Of a DNA stretch of 64,000 nucleotides, positions 1 to 12,849 are shown piece after piece. The stretch's first letter is position 1, and every line of letters begins with the position of its first letter. Under the pieces are notes generated by a model. The model did not search any database. It saw nothing but the letters and a program-made list of their open reading frames with translations, and had not been told where the DNA came from. The stretch spans positions 1,291,001 to 1,355,000 of the forward strand of contig JACSYO010001581.1 of assembly GCA_016806645.1 (NCBI GenBank), given 5' to 3'. Position numbers and translations under genes: made by a program. Source of the stretch: Ophiodon elongatus (lineage: Eukaryota; Chordata; Actinopteri; Perciformes; Hexagrammidae).

Positions 1-674
1 ATGCGTGAGAAGTGATTGGCAGGTGTATGAGAAATAAATTACGGGCTTAGGCATGCAAGAGTATGGTCTTCTGACTGAACTTGCACTATAGCATCATTAG
101 CAAATATATGTTAAAGGAGGCCGCTAAAAATGCCTTCAATATATCATGAGGCTGGACCTTAAAGGCAGGAGGCTTGAGACAGAGGTCAGGTGCAGACCAA
201 CCAGCTGTTTATTTCACCCACAATGAACACATTCACTCAGCATGTGGTGCCGACAGCAGCAGCAGTACTTGATGGAAACTGGTGTTGTATACAGCCTGCC
301 ACTGACAACGACCACCAACAACCCCACCACATAGGGAACTCCGCCCCTCACCTGACGATAAAATACACAAACCATAACAAACACAATCAAATATGTCAAA
401 TATCTGCATGGCCTCAATTTATGTTCCACACTACTATAGAAGCCTGAACGGGAGATTAGAGTACCATAACACCCCTGCACTAATTACAACATAGTATCTC
501 CCGGATCCTTAAATAGGTGCCCAGATGCCCTGCGGACACTTTTAGCCCAAACGCGTTGGAGAGGAGACACAACAGAGGTGAGTGACCTGAACACAAACAT
601 TACATGTTATATAACTGCACAGTCGAGCAACAGTAAACCCCTTCAATCATCTTTTTGGCAAATGTTCAACTACT
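1..674. other. Intergenic, no feature recognised
   Basis: No exon with splice sites and no known repeat was recognised. In other vertebrates tbx2 lies upstream of tbx4 in the same orientation, so a tbx2 gene could lie beyond the left edge, but nothing here identifies it. Confidence 0.5.
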
Positions 675-870
675 ATGAGCCCATTAAAGGGTCACCTTCT
701 ATGAGCCCATTAAAGGTTCACCTTCTATGAGCCCATTAAAGGTTCACCTACTATGAGCCCATTAAAGGTTCACCTACTATGAGCCCATTAAAGGTTCACC
801 TACTATGAGCTCATTAAAGGTTCACCTACTATGAGCTCATTAAAGGTTCACCTACTATGAGCCCATTAAG
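675..870. repeat. 26-bp minisatellite, eight copies
   Basis: A 26-base unit beginning ATGAGCCCATTAAAGG recurs with exact 26-base spacing at 675, 701, 727, 753, 779, 805, 831 and 857. The last copy is partial. Copies differ by one or two bases (GAGCCC or GAGCTC; CACCTT or CACCTA), showing recent homogenisation. Full copies carry AGGTTCACCT, except the first (AGGGTCACCT). Confidence 0.95.
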
Positions 871-3800
871 CTGAGATAACCAAACTAGCCAAACTAAGAG
901 TGTCTTTACGGGTCTCCAATCATTACAGCTGAGACTGCTACAATAGCCACCAGGCACACATAAGTACTACCTGACCTGAACGTTTGCACAGTGGAACACT
1001 TTGGAATGACTTAGGTTCTTCAGACCCAAGTTAGACTGAGCCGATGGTAATTAAAGTCTACAGGCATAAATACAAGATAAATGGTATCGAGTCAAAAGAC
1101 ATTCCAAAGACACTTTCCCTGCAACCCACGTCAAGTGAAGCAGCTTGGTCAGTGCTGCTCGGCGTCTGACACTGATGCACATTACGGGCAGAGACACTGA
1201 CAAGAGAGTCCACACCGGGCCAGATGGAGGGCAGGTGAGCGGGGCAAACAAAAACCGGACTTTTGTCAAAGCCATTCCAGATCGCTGCTAGTTTCCTGAG
1301 CGAAACTAAAAGTAAATGTTGATATTTTGTTACACGAGTTGTTGGTGTCAGTAATCAAGTTAACGTCAACCACACTCTTTTCATAAACCGAAGTTGTTTT
1401 GTTTCCTAAACCTAAATCCCTGACAGAAGTTTATTTTGAAAAGCTGCTTTGTATGTAACAAGCCTACATTGACACGCCGTCAATGACACGTGCAAAACTA
1501 ACGCTAGCGTGCTAGTTTGAAGTTTAGTGCCGCTGACCAAGATGTATTGTTGACTCGTGGAGTGATCAGCTGCAGAAGAAGCAAAAATGTGTGAAACTCT
1601 ATTTCAATGACCAAAGTGAACCACACTACTTCTGGGACTGGATCAAGGATCCATGAACACGGTTGGAAAGGCAAAGTGTTTTGTGAAGTGGGTCTAAATA
1701 CTTAGATTACCTCATGCTGGGGCCAGAAAGACTGTTAGAAAGTTGCACACCGGAAAAGTGTGTGACTCTGTGATTACGATAAGTGCTTTCAAAGCAAAGA
1801 CCACTTCCTGTCTCCTAATTGGAATCACTCATTTGCATGTCACAGCTGAACACTCACTATTAAAATTCTGAGCTGAAGCATTGCCTGACGTTAGAGGGAT
1901 TTTTCTATTGACCAAAACCTCTGATGGTGTGCCAGTTCCTATAAAGACTGTAGAGTCTAAAGAGGGTTCGTGTCAATATGTGGGTTTCCCATATTGCTGT
2001 ATTTTAAGAGACAGTGCTGTATTGCATTTAAACGGACTAATAGGCCTACTTTCTTGCAGCAATGATGACAACACTCAGAGAAGAAATGCTTGAAAACAAA
2101 TATAAAATAGCATTTTAAAAACCTCCTGTAGATGGAGGTTTACTATAGGGCTATAGAAGCAGAGCATATTTACACTTCAATTGCAATGCTTCTTCCACTC
2201 TTGCTTATCCATAACTGAGTTTAAATAAAAATAGATTTAAGAATTACTATATACTAAATATTCTGCAAATTTCATTAAAAAGGACAGTTTAAGCTAGAAG
2301 ATTTAGGTTAGAAACCAAAATTCAGTCCTGGGTGAACAGGATATCATGACCAAAAACAAATGCAAAAGCCCTGCAACAATAACAGTGATTGTTATTTCTA
2401 TGATGTTTAGAACGTTTTAATTTTGTGTCTACAATTATTCTTGGGGCCATATCAACGACCAACATCATCTCTACTCTTTGGGAAACCAGTGTGGGGTTTA
2501 TGGTGTACATCTTATAACACAAAAACTGAAGAAAAAAACCTCAGTAAATGCACACACAATACATTTCTCTAGATACGACTGCACATAAAGAATCACATAT
2601 TGACATCATCATGGGAAGTTTCTCTCTCCTCACCGGGTTTCTCTCCTCCATGAGAACAAAGAAGGGGGAAAAAAGTATTTTGAAACGCATTTTAGACGAC
2701 TGCTGACAAGTCACTCACACCCAATAAAACTGGAGATATAGTGAAGTGCAGCGAGACAAATGGCTGCCTGGCTTTTACCGCCAGCAGCAGAGCGAACGCT
2801 GGCAAAGTACAGCCGAGAGGACGGGACAAAAACTAGTCCCTGAAATCCCTGAGTCCCACTTAACTTTAATGACCCGACCCAAACGATGAATTCAGATGAG
2901 CTTGTCCTTGTCACAAGTGTCTGTGTTTTATGAGTTTGTCACAGGCAAAGATGCACTGCTGTTTCACATTTGGCTCCGAGACGTTACAGTGACAAAGGTC
3001 CAACGACAGGGGGAGTTTGAGGAACACCAAAACCTCTCAGAAAAGGAACCAGAAAGAAAAAAGCTGTGAAAGTTGCATAAATGGATGTTAGCTGTATTGT
3101 CCTATTGGTTCAAGAGTGACATGGCATGCTTACCAACACCTGGGGATCAAAATAGCTGAACACTTTAGAGTCTCAGGTTTATAGTTTCAATTCCCTTCCA
3201 ACTGGTTCCGTTTCCTCCTGACTGATGTATTTGGTTTAATAAGTGAGAGTCAGCCATGTCCTACATCTGCTCATAGAAAACCACATAAAAGGCAGCAGGA
3301 AAAGTCCAAATGCATTACTTCCACGTTCTGTTCTGTGCACAACTACAACAGAGTCTGTATTGATGATACGGGAAGGAGGGAAAAGGCGACCAGGGATTTT
3401 GGAGGTTCCATCATGGGAGGTCTGAGCAACAACTTCCACTGTGCTGAGCTCAGGCCTGTGAAGTCAGCAGGATAACCAGGTCCCATGTCTGCCATGTCAC
3501 ATGTTCGGGGATCAGAGGAACTGGAGGAGCTGGAGTGTGTATGTGGGTGTAAGTAAGACTATGGGTTTGACCAGATCTTGAACCGAGCAGCACATGATGC
3601 CTTACCGCCAGCTAGGCAGCTACTAAAGTCCAACTGAAATCAGCAATTGACCCTGACACTAATATCATCAAGCTGCGCTCCGAATTAAATGGTCACAGTG
3701 CAAACATGGCGCCCACTTCAAAGAGTCCTGGGGCTTACCTCTGAAAAACAAAGGGCATGACACTGTTTAAATAGGAGCACTGAGGAACTAGTGAGACGCC

Positions 3801-4138
3801 AGAGCTTATGAGGTGAAGCCGAGAGAGAGGGGCCAGATAAACAGGAGCCGTTTTATAGAAGCTGTAACCCTGCGAGCCGGATGTTAGACAAGTTGAATAT
3901 AGTTTCATGCTATAGAAAAAAAACACTATTTTCATTATTTAAGGAAGTTTTCACCCATTTCTATATATTTGAAGCTATAAAATAACCCCACAAAATGCTT
4001 TGGAACAAGGTGCTGCATGCGATGAGTGCAGAATGGATAATTAACCACCCAGTGCAGTAGTTCTAACTTAATACAAACCACTAGAGACACGTACATCTGT
4101 TCACATTGCATCATCGATCAACATAATGTGTGGGATTA
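871..4138. other. Intergenic, candidate regulatory texture only
   Basis: Mostly AT-rich sequence without recognisable exons. The part at 2700-2925 is more GC-balanced and contains CCAATAAAACTGG, a posterior-Hox-like AATAAA core, plus TTTAATG. It is non-repetitive in appearance and could be a conserved element; this cannot be tested here. Confidence 0.4.
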
Positions 4139-4833
4139 TTAACGTTGGGAAGGTTACTTTAGTTACCCTTTTAAAAATGTAATGAGTAATGTCACTATTT
4201 AACTTCACGAAAGAAGTGTAACTTCTTACATTTGATTACTTTTTGATCGCTTTGACTAACAACTGTTTTATACTGCGTCATAAAGTCTTCAAAAACATAA
4301 ACTTAACCGAGGCAACGTAAACATCTAAACCGTACTCAACACTGATTACTGTCAAACTTTCTTTATATTCAAATGTAACCTCTTTGTCATCTCCAACATT
4401 TTTATTAGTAACTTAATTATCTGTCAGGAGGATCATGTGATCAGTCGAGTATATGCTTGTGTCCGTCAGTGAGTGAGTGAGTGAGTGTGTGTGTGCGGCT
4501 TTGTGTCTGTCCTCAGCTAATCTTGCATTCTACTGCAGAAAATATTCAAATAATATTTTGGGTGCATGCTCAAGGACCTCTCAAAACACCTTTTATTGCC
4601 TATTTTATTCTGCCATTGACTGCCTGCATCTTATTCAACGCTTAACCCCCCATTTTATGAAATGTCTTACACGGTGACATTGAGCCGATGACCTGCATAC
4701 GTCATTTGAATGAAGTGTGTTTTACAACGCCTTACGGCCCTTTAGTGTCTAGACGGGGTTACAGATTTTACAATTTGTGTGTAATTTCATAACTTAATTC
4801 CGTAACATGTAGCTAGTTGCTCCCCAACACTGG
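4139..4833 (-). mobile_element. Non-autonomous DNA transposon (teleost CAGTGTTGGG type)
   Basis: One end reads GTTGGGAAGGTTACTTTAGT at 4144 and the other, read on the - strand from about 4833, reads AGTGTTGGGGAGCAACTAGC. In between are tracts such as GTAATGAGTAATGT and, on the - strand, TACATGTTACGG. These are the hallmarks of a very common teleost element with CAGTGTTGGG termini and repeated GTAAC/GTTAC motifs. The 4139 end is decayed, and no transposase is encoded. A short GAGT/GTGT run sits inside at 4465-4495. Confidence 0.6.
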
Positions 4834-4990
4834 TGATTTAATATTCAGCCTCTTATTTCAACGTGACGCGAGCATTTTGAGATAAGGTCGGGCTTACTTC
4901 TAATGGTTTGTGAAATACACTACATTATGCAGTAGGACAATATTTTAATAACCCAAGCCCCCCACAAACACAGATCTTTGACAAACATGT

Positions 4991-4993
<3 letters not shown>

Positions 4994-5061
<68 letters not shown>
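4994..5061. repeat. (TA)n microsatellite
   Basis: An uninterrupted alternating AT run of about 68 bp. It is self-complementary and can extrude a cruciform. Confidence 0.97.
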
Positions 5062-5064
<3 letters not shown>

Positions 5065-8000
5065 TTGCTAGGTATGATTGCAAGTAATAAAATTGCAGAT
5101 ACTGTTTGTAGGGAAATCATTTGTACTATCTAGATGTAGAAGTGTGTAATGACCTCTGCAGCAGCTCCGTCAGGTCTCACATGTCAACAGTGTTTGGGAA
5201 AGCTGTGGCTGTTGATGGACCGCGTATGAGTTAGTTCTCCCTCATGGGTGATGGAGCTCGGGGGTTCCAATCCTCACTGTTTGCTCTGAGCTGTTTAACT
5301 GCTCTGCGGTCGATGCTCACATTCATTAATGTTGTGTATGAAAGCAGAGCTGAAGTGTGCCAACACTGACGATGAATAGCTTGAACTCCAAGATGGTTTC
5401 TGTAGATTTACTGAAAGATGGATCTCTCTGTCGGTAAACTCTGAAAATGTTTGAAGCATTTTAGAGAAAGCAACAGTGAATAGTGAATCATCTATAATAG
5501 GATTTATTCCAAGAGAACCAAGTGATTTTGACATAGCTGCCACTTCAGGCATAGATGCTCACGCTTAGAGAATTCCCCAAACTGCAAGCGGAAACACCCA
5601 GCCAACTTCCAAATGTGTCAAACCAATGTTTGTGACTAAATTTAAACAAGTTTCCATTAATTGGCCACAGAGGATTTTGGGGCTTCGTTTAATGTGACCG
5701 CACAGTTTAATTGCTATGCATAATGAAGATGTAGTCTGTAACGTATTCAAAACACTACATCACATAAAGCTAAGGTCCAAACTAATAAAACATAGCAGCC
5801 ATCACTTTAAGGGCGGTAATTATTTCCTAGAAGTCGAGGCCTTCCCCAGTTGAACTGAATCCCCCTTTAGATTCCTGGACAGAATAAAACTTGATTATCC
5901 TGTGTCTTTAGAATATCCAGGGCTTTTGAGTGACGACCCATGAATATATTTGACAAAACAATTCCAATCCAAAGTCCACTTTCTAGCTTTTTCTGGAGCT
6001 TCCAACTGGAACTTATTGTCTTTTAAAGCAAACATGGATAGGAAGTCCTACAAATGATAAACACAGGGTCAGACTGGCCATCAGGAGTTTGGGAAGACGG
6101 CCAATCCATTCCAGGCCGAACAGGCCAGTGGTCATGAAGTTTTAATTTTTCAATTTCTGTTGTCAGAAATAACTATATGGTCCTGGGCCATGGCATGCGC
6201 CAGCCTGGCCTTCAGAATGGACCAAAGTACAATGTTAAGGGGGGATGTAAGCGGCCCCTAGCAATTTGGACTGATGCTTGTTTTAGTTGAGATCTGATTG
6301 GCTCAGTCATTTTCATTGCGAGCATAAGGATTGGTGACGAGTGTTCCAGCTCACCAAGGCTTGTCTGGTTGGCCTAGTTTGGATTCAGTGCAGTTGTGAC
6401 ATGCTGATAAAAAACTGAGGCGGCGACATGTCCTAAAATTTCTTGAAGATCTTCAGCATCATCACGTTCTCTATATACCACAAAAACTGTATTAGTGTTA
6501 GAATCCCTGCCCTCTGGGAGCTCGCAGAAAAGGCCTCTCCATCTCAAAGTCCCAGGCTGAATTCAGCCCCAGTACATCTCTGGATATATATGATATCATA
6601 ACAGCCACATGTTAGCAGAGCCATGTCCATGACAACTGGGCAAATTTCCTCTGATGAGGACTGTATGATACATCTATTATCTCTACTACTACTACTATTA
6701 TTTTATCATCCCTACTATTATTTGTATTAGTCCTTTTTCTATTGTTATCAGCTTTATGTGATGTGTTGTAGTGTTTTAAATATGTTAGACTATTCTGGAA
6801 CATGTTGTGCTATTGTTGTTTCTCTCTTGTTCTCTTTTCTCTTCTTTTTTTTTTTCCTCAGGCCAACCGGTCAAACAGATGGCCGCCCGTTCTTCTCAAG
6901 GTTTCTACCCGTTAAAGGTGTTGTTTTTTTTGCCACTGGGGCCAGAGCTTGCTCATGAGGGATTCGGGTTTCAGTAAATTATAGAAAACGCTCTAGACCT
7001 GCTTTATATGAAATGTGGCTTGAGATAATCTCTGTGATTTGAAACTATATAAAAAAAATGTACTTGAAATTGAATATAATACAGTTAAAAGCTAATAAAA
7101 ATCTATTCAGCTGATCTTGAGTTGGGATTTTATTTTCAGATGTGCTCCTGGGTTGTAACTAATGGGAATAGTTAAAACTGCTGCAAAATGTCAATATATT
7201 TGTTTTGCCACTTTGGGGCGGAAGGACCAGCAAACACAACACTGACATATTATCACCTGATTAGGTTGTTATGACAAATGTAAGTTATATAGTAATATTT
7301 TTCACCTTCTGGCTAATTTTTTTCTGACTCTTTAGCTGCTAAAATACTGTACTATGTTCACAAGCTTTGTTCTGCTCTTTGGTGCAGTACAGTGGCTTTA
7401 TAATGGGGCTTTTTCTTCCTGAAAACGAGCTGCTTGCTGCTGTCGGACAAAGTAAAGTTGAGAGAAAACGGAAAAAAGGTAAAAAGCTCAGAGCTGTGGG
7501 AACTGCAGAATTGGGGGATAAATGTCTGTGTTAGTCACGAGGAGCGGCACCTTTAACATTAGTCATTTGCTCCATTATTACTATTAAAGTATTTAATAGT
7601 GCAGCTTTAAAGGTTCCTCTCACACACAAACACACAGGAAAGTAGTTTTTGAGGTACTCCAAATTTAGGTACTTCCATCTTAAATCAAACAAACATTCAA
7701 TTAAATTTCATTTATATAGCCGAATATCTCAAATCATAAATTTGCCTCTGAGGGCTTTCCAATCTGTACAGCATACAACAACCTCCGTCCTTAGACCCTT
7801 GGATTGGATAAAGAAAAAGAGGGATCCCTCTCCCAGGATGTATGGAAGTGAAATAGACGTCATGAATACAGAATGAACAACGTTAAAAAAAAATCACAAC
7901 AGTCATTATTGAATGAAAATCCTCAATAAGACTTAATGTTCAGAACAACTCCATCTTAACGTGTACTGAAGCTAAGTGCTTGTGCAACGTGTTGGAGGTC

Positions 8001-9500
8001 AGCCGTGAACAGTGTTACAGTGGAGGCCCGAGGAGCGGAGCAGAGACGGAAATCTCCACCTCGTCTGTGACGCACTGAGGCCATTTAAGGCTCAACATTG
8101 GCCAGGAGTGAAAATGGCCAATCAGTGATTAGAAAAGAAGCAGTGTGGAGAACGAGGAGGAGGAAGGGGGCTGACACTGTATCCAGCTAATAAGAAAAGG
8201 AGCCTCTGCCGCCGCCATTTTGACTGTAGAAGAAACGAGGAGGCCTCGTAAGAAATGTGGTGGCGTGCACTAGCCAGACCCCACCTCCTGCCAATTACAC
8301 AAGGAAATGTTTTGCCAGGAAGAGAAAAGGTCAGACTCCTACCACTGTAAATCTGACACCCCCCCCCCCCCCTCACTCTTTCCCCCACAACACCAACCGC
8401 AGCCATGAGTGAAATCGAAACAGTTTGAAGAGGGACTGAATTTTCAGCTCGACAACCTGTGATGTCCGAGACACGCAGCCGAGAGGACTGCTAACATTAA
8501 TACTCGAGGAGGTGGAAATGGAAGGAATATACCGCAACTGACATTTCGAACCAGACAAAAGCACTGAATTGGCAGTAAAACATGAGGGCAGCCAAACAGT
8601 TCATGTATGAATGCATGAGTGTCTGAATTATTTGTCCACTTCAATGCAAAATGCAGATTCACCATTTGAAAACGAGTCGGATCCCAATGCCCCGAAGCAG
8701 GACGATGACCTGGCTTTCAACTCTCGATGATATAATAACAGCACTTGAATATGATATACAAGTGCAAAAGTTCAGGTTTTCATTCACAGCATAAACTATG
8801 CTGTGAATTAGGTCGGATGTATTCAAATGTAATACTTTGACATCTCTTGCACTTGCATTAATCACCATTAAAAATGTCTGATTTTACCAATATAGGCCTA
8901 AATGTTTCAATAACATGGCTGAAATTAAATTTTTATTTTCTCCAACCCTGTCGCCTGAAAATGCCACATAATCAGAGGTGGACGACGTCACGCTTTGAGA
9001 AACAAACAGGAAGTTGCTGATATTCTACGTCATTGTTACTAAAAGAAATAGCCCTGTTCTAAGCTAAGTGACGATGCATTTTTGAGAAAAGCATGAGAGT
9101 TTTTAAATTGTTAATTTCACTTCAAAAGTATTGAAGTATGGCAGTGAATTTTCTTAATCCATAAAGAACGTAAGGGCAATTTATTTGAAAAAATCTGAAT
9201 CAATTTATTTGGAGATGTGTTTTTTTTGGGTATATTTAAAATATTTCTATGAAAAGAGCAGACTGTTAACCTGAATATACAGCAACAATGTAATACTTAG
9301 GACACAATGCAACACAAGGAAGCCGTTGAACAATTTACAAACACAGTGTAAATTATATTTGATTTGGAATGTATTGAGTTAGGGATTTGGTGGAGGATAA
9401 TCCACCCCAAAAAAAGTTCACTTTGATTGTGGCTCCATGAACTGTTTTGTATCTTAAATCCCGTGAGCCCCGGAGGAACTACCCCACTGATGTAAGGCTC
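5062..9500. other. Intergenic with one repeat-like and one regulatory-like block
   Basis: The segment at about 6066-6420 (starting GTCAGACTGGCCATCAGGAG) resembles a dispersed teleost DNA-transposon family. The segment at 8040-8340 is GC-richer and non-repetitive, with CCAATCAGTGATTAG and CTAATAAG, and is a possible regulatory element. A 14-base poly-C run sits at 8359-8372. No exon was recognised. Confidence 0.4.
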
Positions 9501-9718
9501 TATGAAAAGTGGTTTCCTAATAGTTCTGAGAGACGGGGTTGAGTCCTGTGGATGCTGGTGTTTGTCTCTCAGTGGTCACCAAATGGAAGTCATATTTCGC
9601 AAGTCCAACACTGGTGTCAGAGTGACTGCAGCTGCAACCTCCTCCTGCTCTGACCACGTGACGGTGGGTGTGTGTCTAGGTTCAATTCCCCTCCAGAACT
9701 GCAGCTCAGTTCCGCTGC

Positions 9719-9724
9719 TATAAA
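9719..9724 (+). promoter_or_regulatory. TATA box of a candidate upstream tbx4 promoter
   Basis: TATAAA is followed by AT-rich sequence. About 110-140 bp later, CAGGAG|GTAAGA at 9860/9861 is a near-consensus splice donor. Together they would make a short non-coding first exon of roughly 9750-9860 that could splice to the tbx4 start-codon exon. This is positional inference only. Confidence 0.25.
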
Positions 9725-10188
9725 AAAAATTAAATGTTCTTAATGCAGCAGATACCCAGAGAGTGCTGCATGGGTCTGGCACAGTGAGGACTGACGTTCC
9801 CCCAGTGGAGACTAGGACACTGAAGGAGCAGAGGTCAGGCTGAGCTGAGCCGAGCAGGAGGTAAGAACAGATCCCTCACACTCAACCAGAACTAATCGGG
9901 ACTTTTCTGAAAATGAAGGAGTTTTTTTTCCTCCGATCATTTTTCTACGTCTAGTAAATTTCTGCCAAGCTAAAGACAGTCAAAAATTAAAACTATAAAT
10001 GGTTATATTTGTGTAAAAAAAAGATTAATAATAATTATAAAAAAATGCACAAAAGAGCTTTTTCTGATCCATTATTTGAGGATATGGTCACGTTTCTGCA
10101 GCATGAATTCACATACAGTAATTCCACAGGCTTTGGCCTTGTGACCATGGGCTACACGTGTGCAACATGCATGTAAATATACATTCAT

Positions 10189-10210
10189 ATATATATATAT
10201 ATATATATAT
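10189..10210. repeat. (TA)n microsatellite
   Basis: A short alternating AT run of about 22 bp. Confidence 0.9.
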
Positions 10211-10660
10211 TAGGCGGTGCAGTCTTGTTTTCATCTAGTAGTATTATTAGAGCAGGGCAATATAAGGCCCACCGCTCTCCCCAATGTACAAACCGCTGAA
10301 TACCAGACTCTGGCTCTGACTGAGTTGAAGCTGCAGTGTAATTAAGTTCTGTGTAATAAGACTGATCTGTGTAATTGGCTCTGACAGAAGGGCGTCTACT
10401 GATGGAACAGCAGCCATGTCTTTCTGTCTGTGGTGTGGACAGACAACATGTGCACTCACCTAAACACACCCCAGGCCTTGTTTTTTTTATATCTTTTTTA
10501 CCTACCGCTAATACAGTTAAATCAACAAGCAAATTAAATGTAAAACTTGAAAAATATTAAAGTAACAGAATAAAAATTACTCAAATGATTTATTGACTTT
10601 GGATGGGAGTTAATTTAGGCAGAGGATGTGATGTTTAGAGTTTAGCCTGAGCGCGGTGGG

Positions 10661-10673
10661 GTGAGAGAGAGAG

Positions 10674-10717
<44 letters not shown>

Positions 10718-10742
10718 AGAGAGAGAGAGAGAGTGTGTGTGT
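10661..10742. repeat. (GA)n/(GT)n compound microsatellite
   Basis: A GAGAGA tract, then a (GT)n run of about 36 bp, a second (GA)n tract and a short (GT)n. It borders the left CpG island. Confidence 0.95.
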
Positions 10743-10839
10743 GGTTAATAGTTTGAGGTTGGAGAACGCAGCTCCATCTCCAGTCCTCAGCAGTTGGAGG
10801 GTCTGCCTGAGGGTCTGCCTGAGGGTCTGTCAGCAGCGC

Positions 10840-11095
10840 CATCGGGCTGCTCGGGGAGGCAGCGGAGCGGAGCCGCAAACACACGACCGGTGGCCGCTCA
10901 TTCGCTCATGTCACCAACAGATCGAGAAGTCACACGGCCTCCTGATTTATGGACGCGCCGCAGACTGAACGCGTCGTTTAGCCTCCTGCAAAACCCACAG
11001 GCGCATATTTCACCTGCGAAGGCTGCGCGCGGCCTGTACGCGTCAAGTCCTGCACCAGCGAGAGAGGCTGCGTGTCTGCGCACACATACACGCGC
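10840..11095. promoter_or_regulatory. CpG island, left
   Basis: GC-rich sequence dense in CpG, for example CGCGCCGCAGACTGAACGCG and GCTGCGCGCGGCCTGTACGC, in an otherwise AT-rich flank. It is preceded by three copies of a 12-mer (about 10799-10834). It is a candidate promoter or poised regulatory island of tbx4. No strong splice donor was found inside. Confidence 0.45.
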
Positions 11096-12769
11096 ACACA
11101 AACACACACACTTTTTTAATATTATTTTTTAAGTGCTTTTACATTGGAGAGTGAGGGATAAATGACACGCATGAAGTGCTCTTAATGAGCCTTTAACTGC
11201 GTGAGTTAAACAAACCTGTAATTTACCATTTCGTCATTTCTTCAGGCCTAAATCAAACCATACAAGTTATGATCATATTTATTGGCTACCTGCAGTCTGA
11301 AGAAATACATTTAAAAAAAACGTCAAGCTATTATGATCATAATAATTCAAAAACCAACAACCGATCAAAATAAAAAAAGTGAAATTGTAACATTGTGAAT
11401 ATGATGCCACTGGTTTGGGGAGCTCCTGGGTGTTCCTCCGGGAACAGAACTCCAGAGAACCGTGAAGAACGAGACGACTGAAAACAAGTTCCAAGTCCCA
11501 ATTTCTGCCACCTGAAGACGTGTTGTGTTTGTAAAGCTCCGTAGTATTTGAGTGTGTTAGTCTGGAGCCATGCAGCGGGCCTACGTCATCACACGGGTCC
11601 GTTTAAAGGATCGAGGAAGCAGCGCTCTTGGTCCTAAATGACTTGTAGAAACTACCTGTTATTGCGTAACACGTGTTTTAACAGTGCAACCGGATAATGT
11701 GGGCCTCTTTGTTGTGGGTGACGGTTGTATTTGTCAGTCTGTTTGTTTATGCTGCCATGTGGCCATGTTAATGTACAGATGATTTTACGAGTCAATTTAT
11801 TGGCTAGACAGAGGAAGACTATTTCTTTTTAGATGTTTTCAAAGAATATATCGTATAGGCTATTTTATATTATGCACCTTTTTAGATGTGGTTTTTAGAT
11901 TTAGCATCTTTCTGATGTTAATCACGTTTAATATGGCATTTGCTGGTGTTACTTATTCTTTGTGATGTGTTTTTGTCTGTTGTGCACTATGTCGTTGTCT
12001 GTATGAGTCATTGTCTGTTTGCGTTTTTTGGTGGAAAATGAGTTTCCCCACTAGGGATTAAAGTTTTCTAATTATACTAAACATCAGCTGATATAATTCA
12101 TTGAAATATATTGCTGATCAAGTCATATCTAGACATTTGATGGATAACGGAGTGTTTTGGGGGTAGATTATTCATGGTAAAATAGTCTAATTCCTGTGGA
12201 GGATTCCCTGTGATGGGCGGTCATCTTTCTGAGTGACTCACTGAGTACCAATGTTTATTCGGCTTTAATCATCGCTGGAGGTGGTTTCGTGCGTTGTGGT
12301 CAGTGTTCGCCACTTTGAAGCAGCGCGTCAGCATCAACTCAGGTGAATGAAAGGCTTCCGAAGGTGGAGGCCTCTCCTCCCTGCTGACCTGGAGGAGCCA
12401 CGTGGAGGTGGTTCACCTCCCATGGCTTCATGTGGACTGCTCCATTTCAGTAAAGACGACCAAATAATCTTGTTCCCCAAAATAGGATAAAGTAAAAGAT
12501 TAGATGGTATATGAAAGGCGCATGTTGTGAGACAGATGTTGATGTTGCTGGACGAAGTGTTGTTGTCCAGTGACATGTGCCAAAGCTCAGAGGAGACACA
12601 GTCCGCCTGGAGGCCACTGCTCCCCCGCTGCAGAGTCAGGGGCCAGGTCGGTGAGAGAAACAGGGGGACACATCACTCTCTCTCTGCTGCTTAAGTTCCA
12701 CACACATGCCATTCGTTGAGCAGCTGTGTGTGTGCGCAACGTGTTGCAATGTGTGTGTGTATGCGCGCG

Positions 12770-12828
<59 letters not shown>
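12770..12828. repeat. (GT)n microsatellite
   Basis: A long GT run of about 50 bp immediately left of the second CpG island. Histidine/threonine or cysteine/valine reading frames across it are artefacts. Confidence 0.97.
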
Positions 12829-12829
<1 letters not shown>

Positions 12830-12849
12830 ATTCCAAGAAAACACCACAG

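Noticed and set aside
675..870. CRISPR-like repeat array
   Set aside because: Units are contiguous 26-mers without unique spacers, in a vertebrate genome. It is a minisatellite.
11990..12080. LINE 3' tail near GAGTTTCCCCACTAGGGATT
   Set aside because: It resembles a common teleost non-LTR tail, but the match is too short to call from memory.
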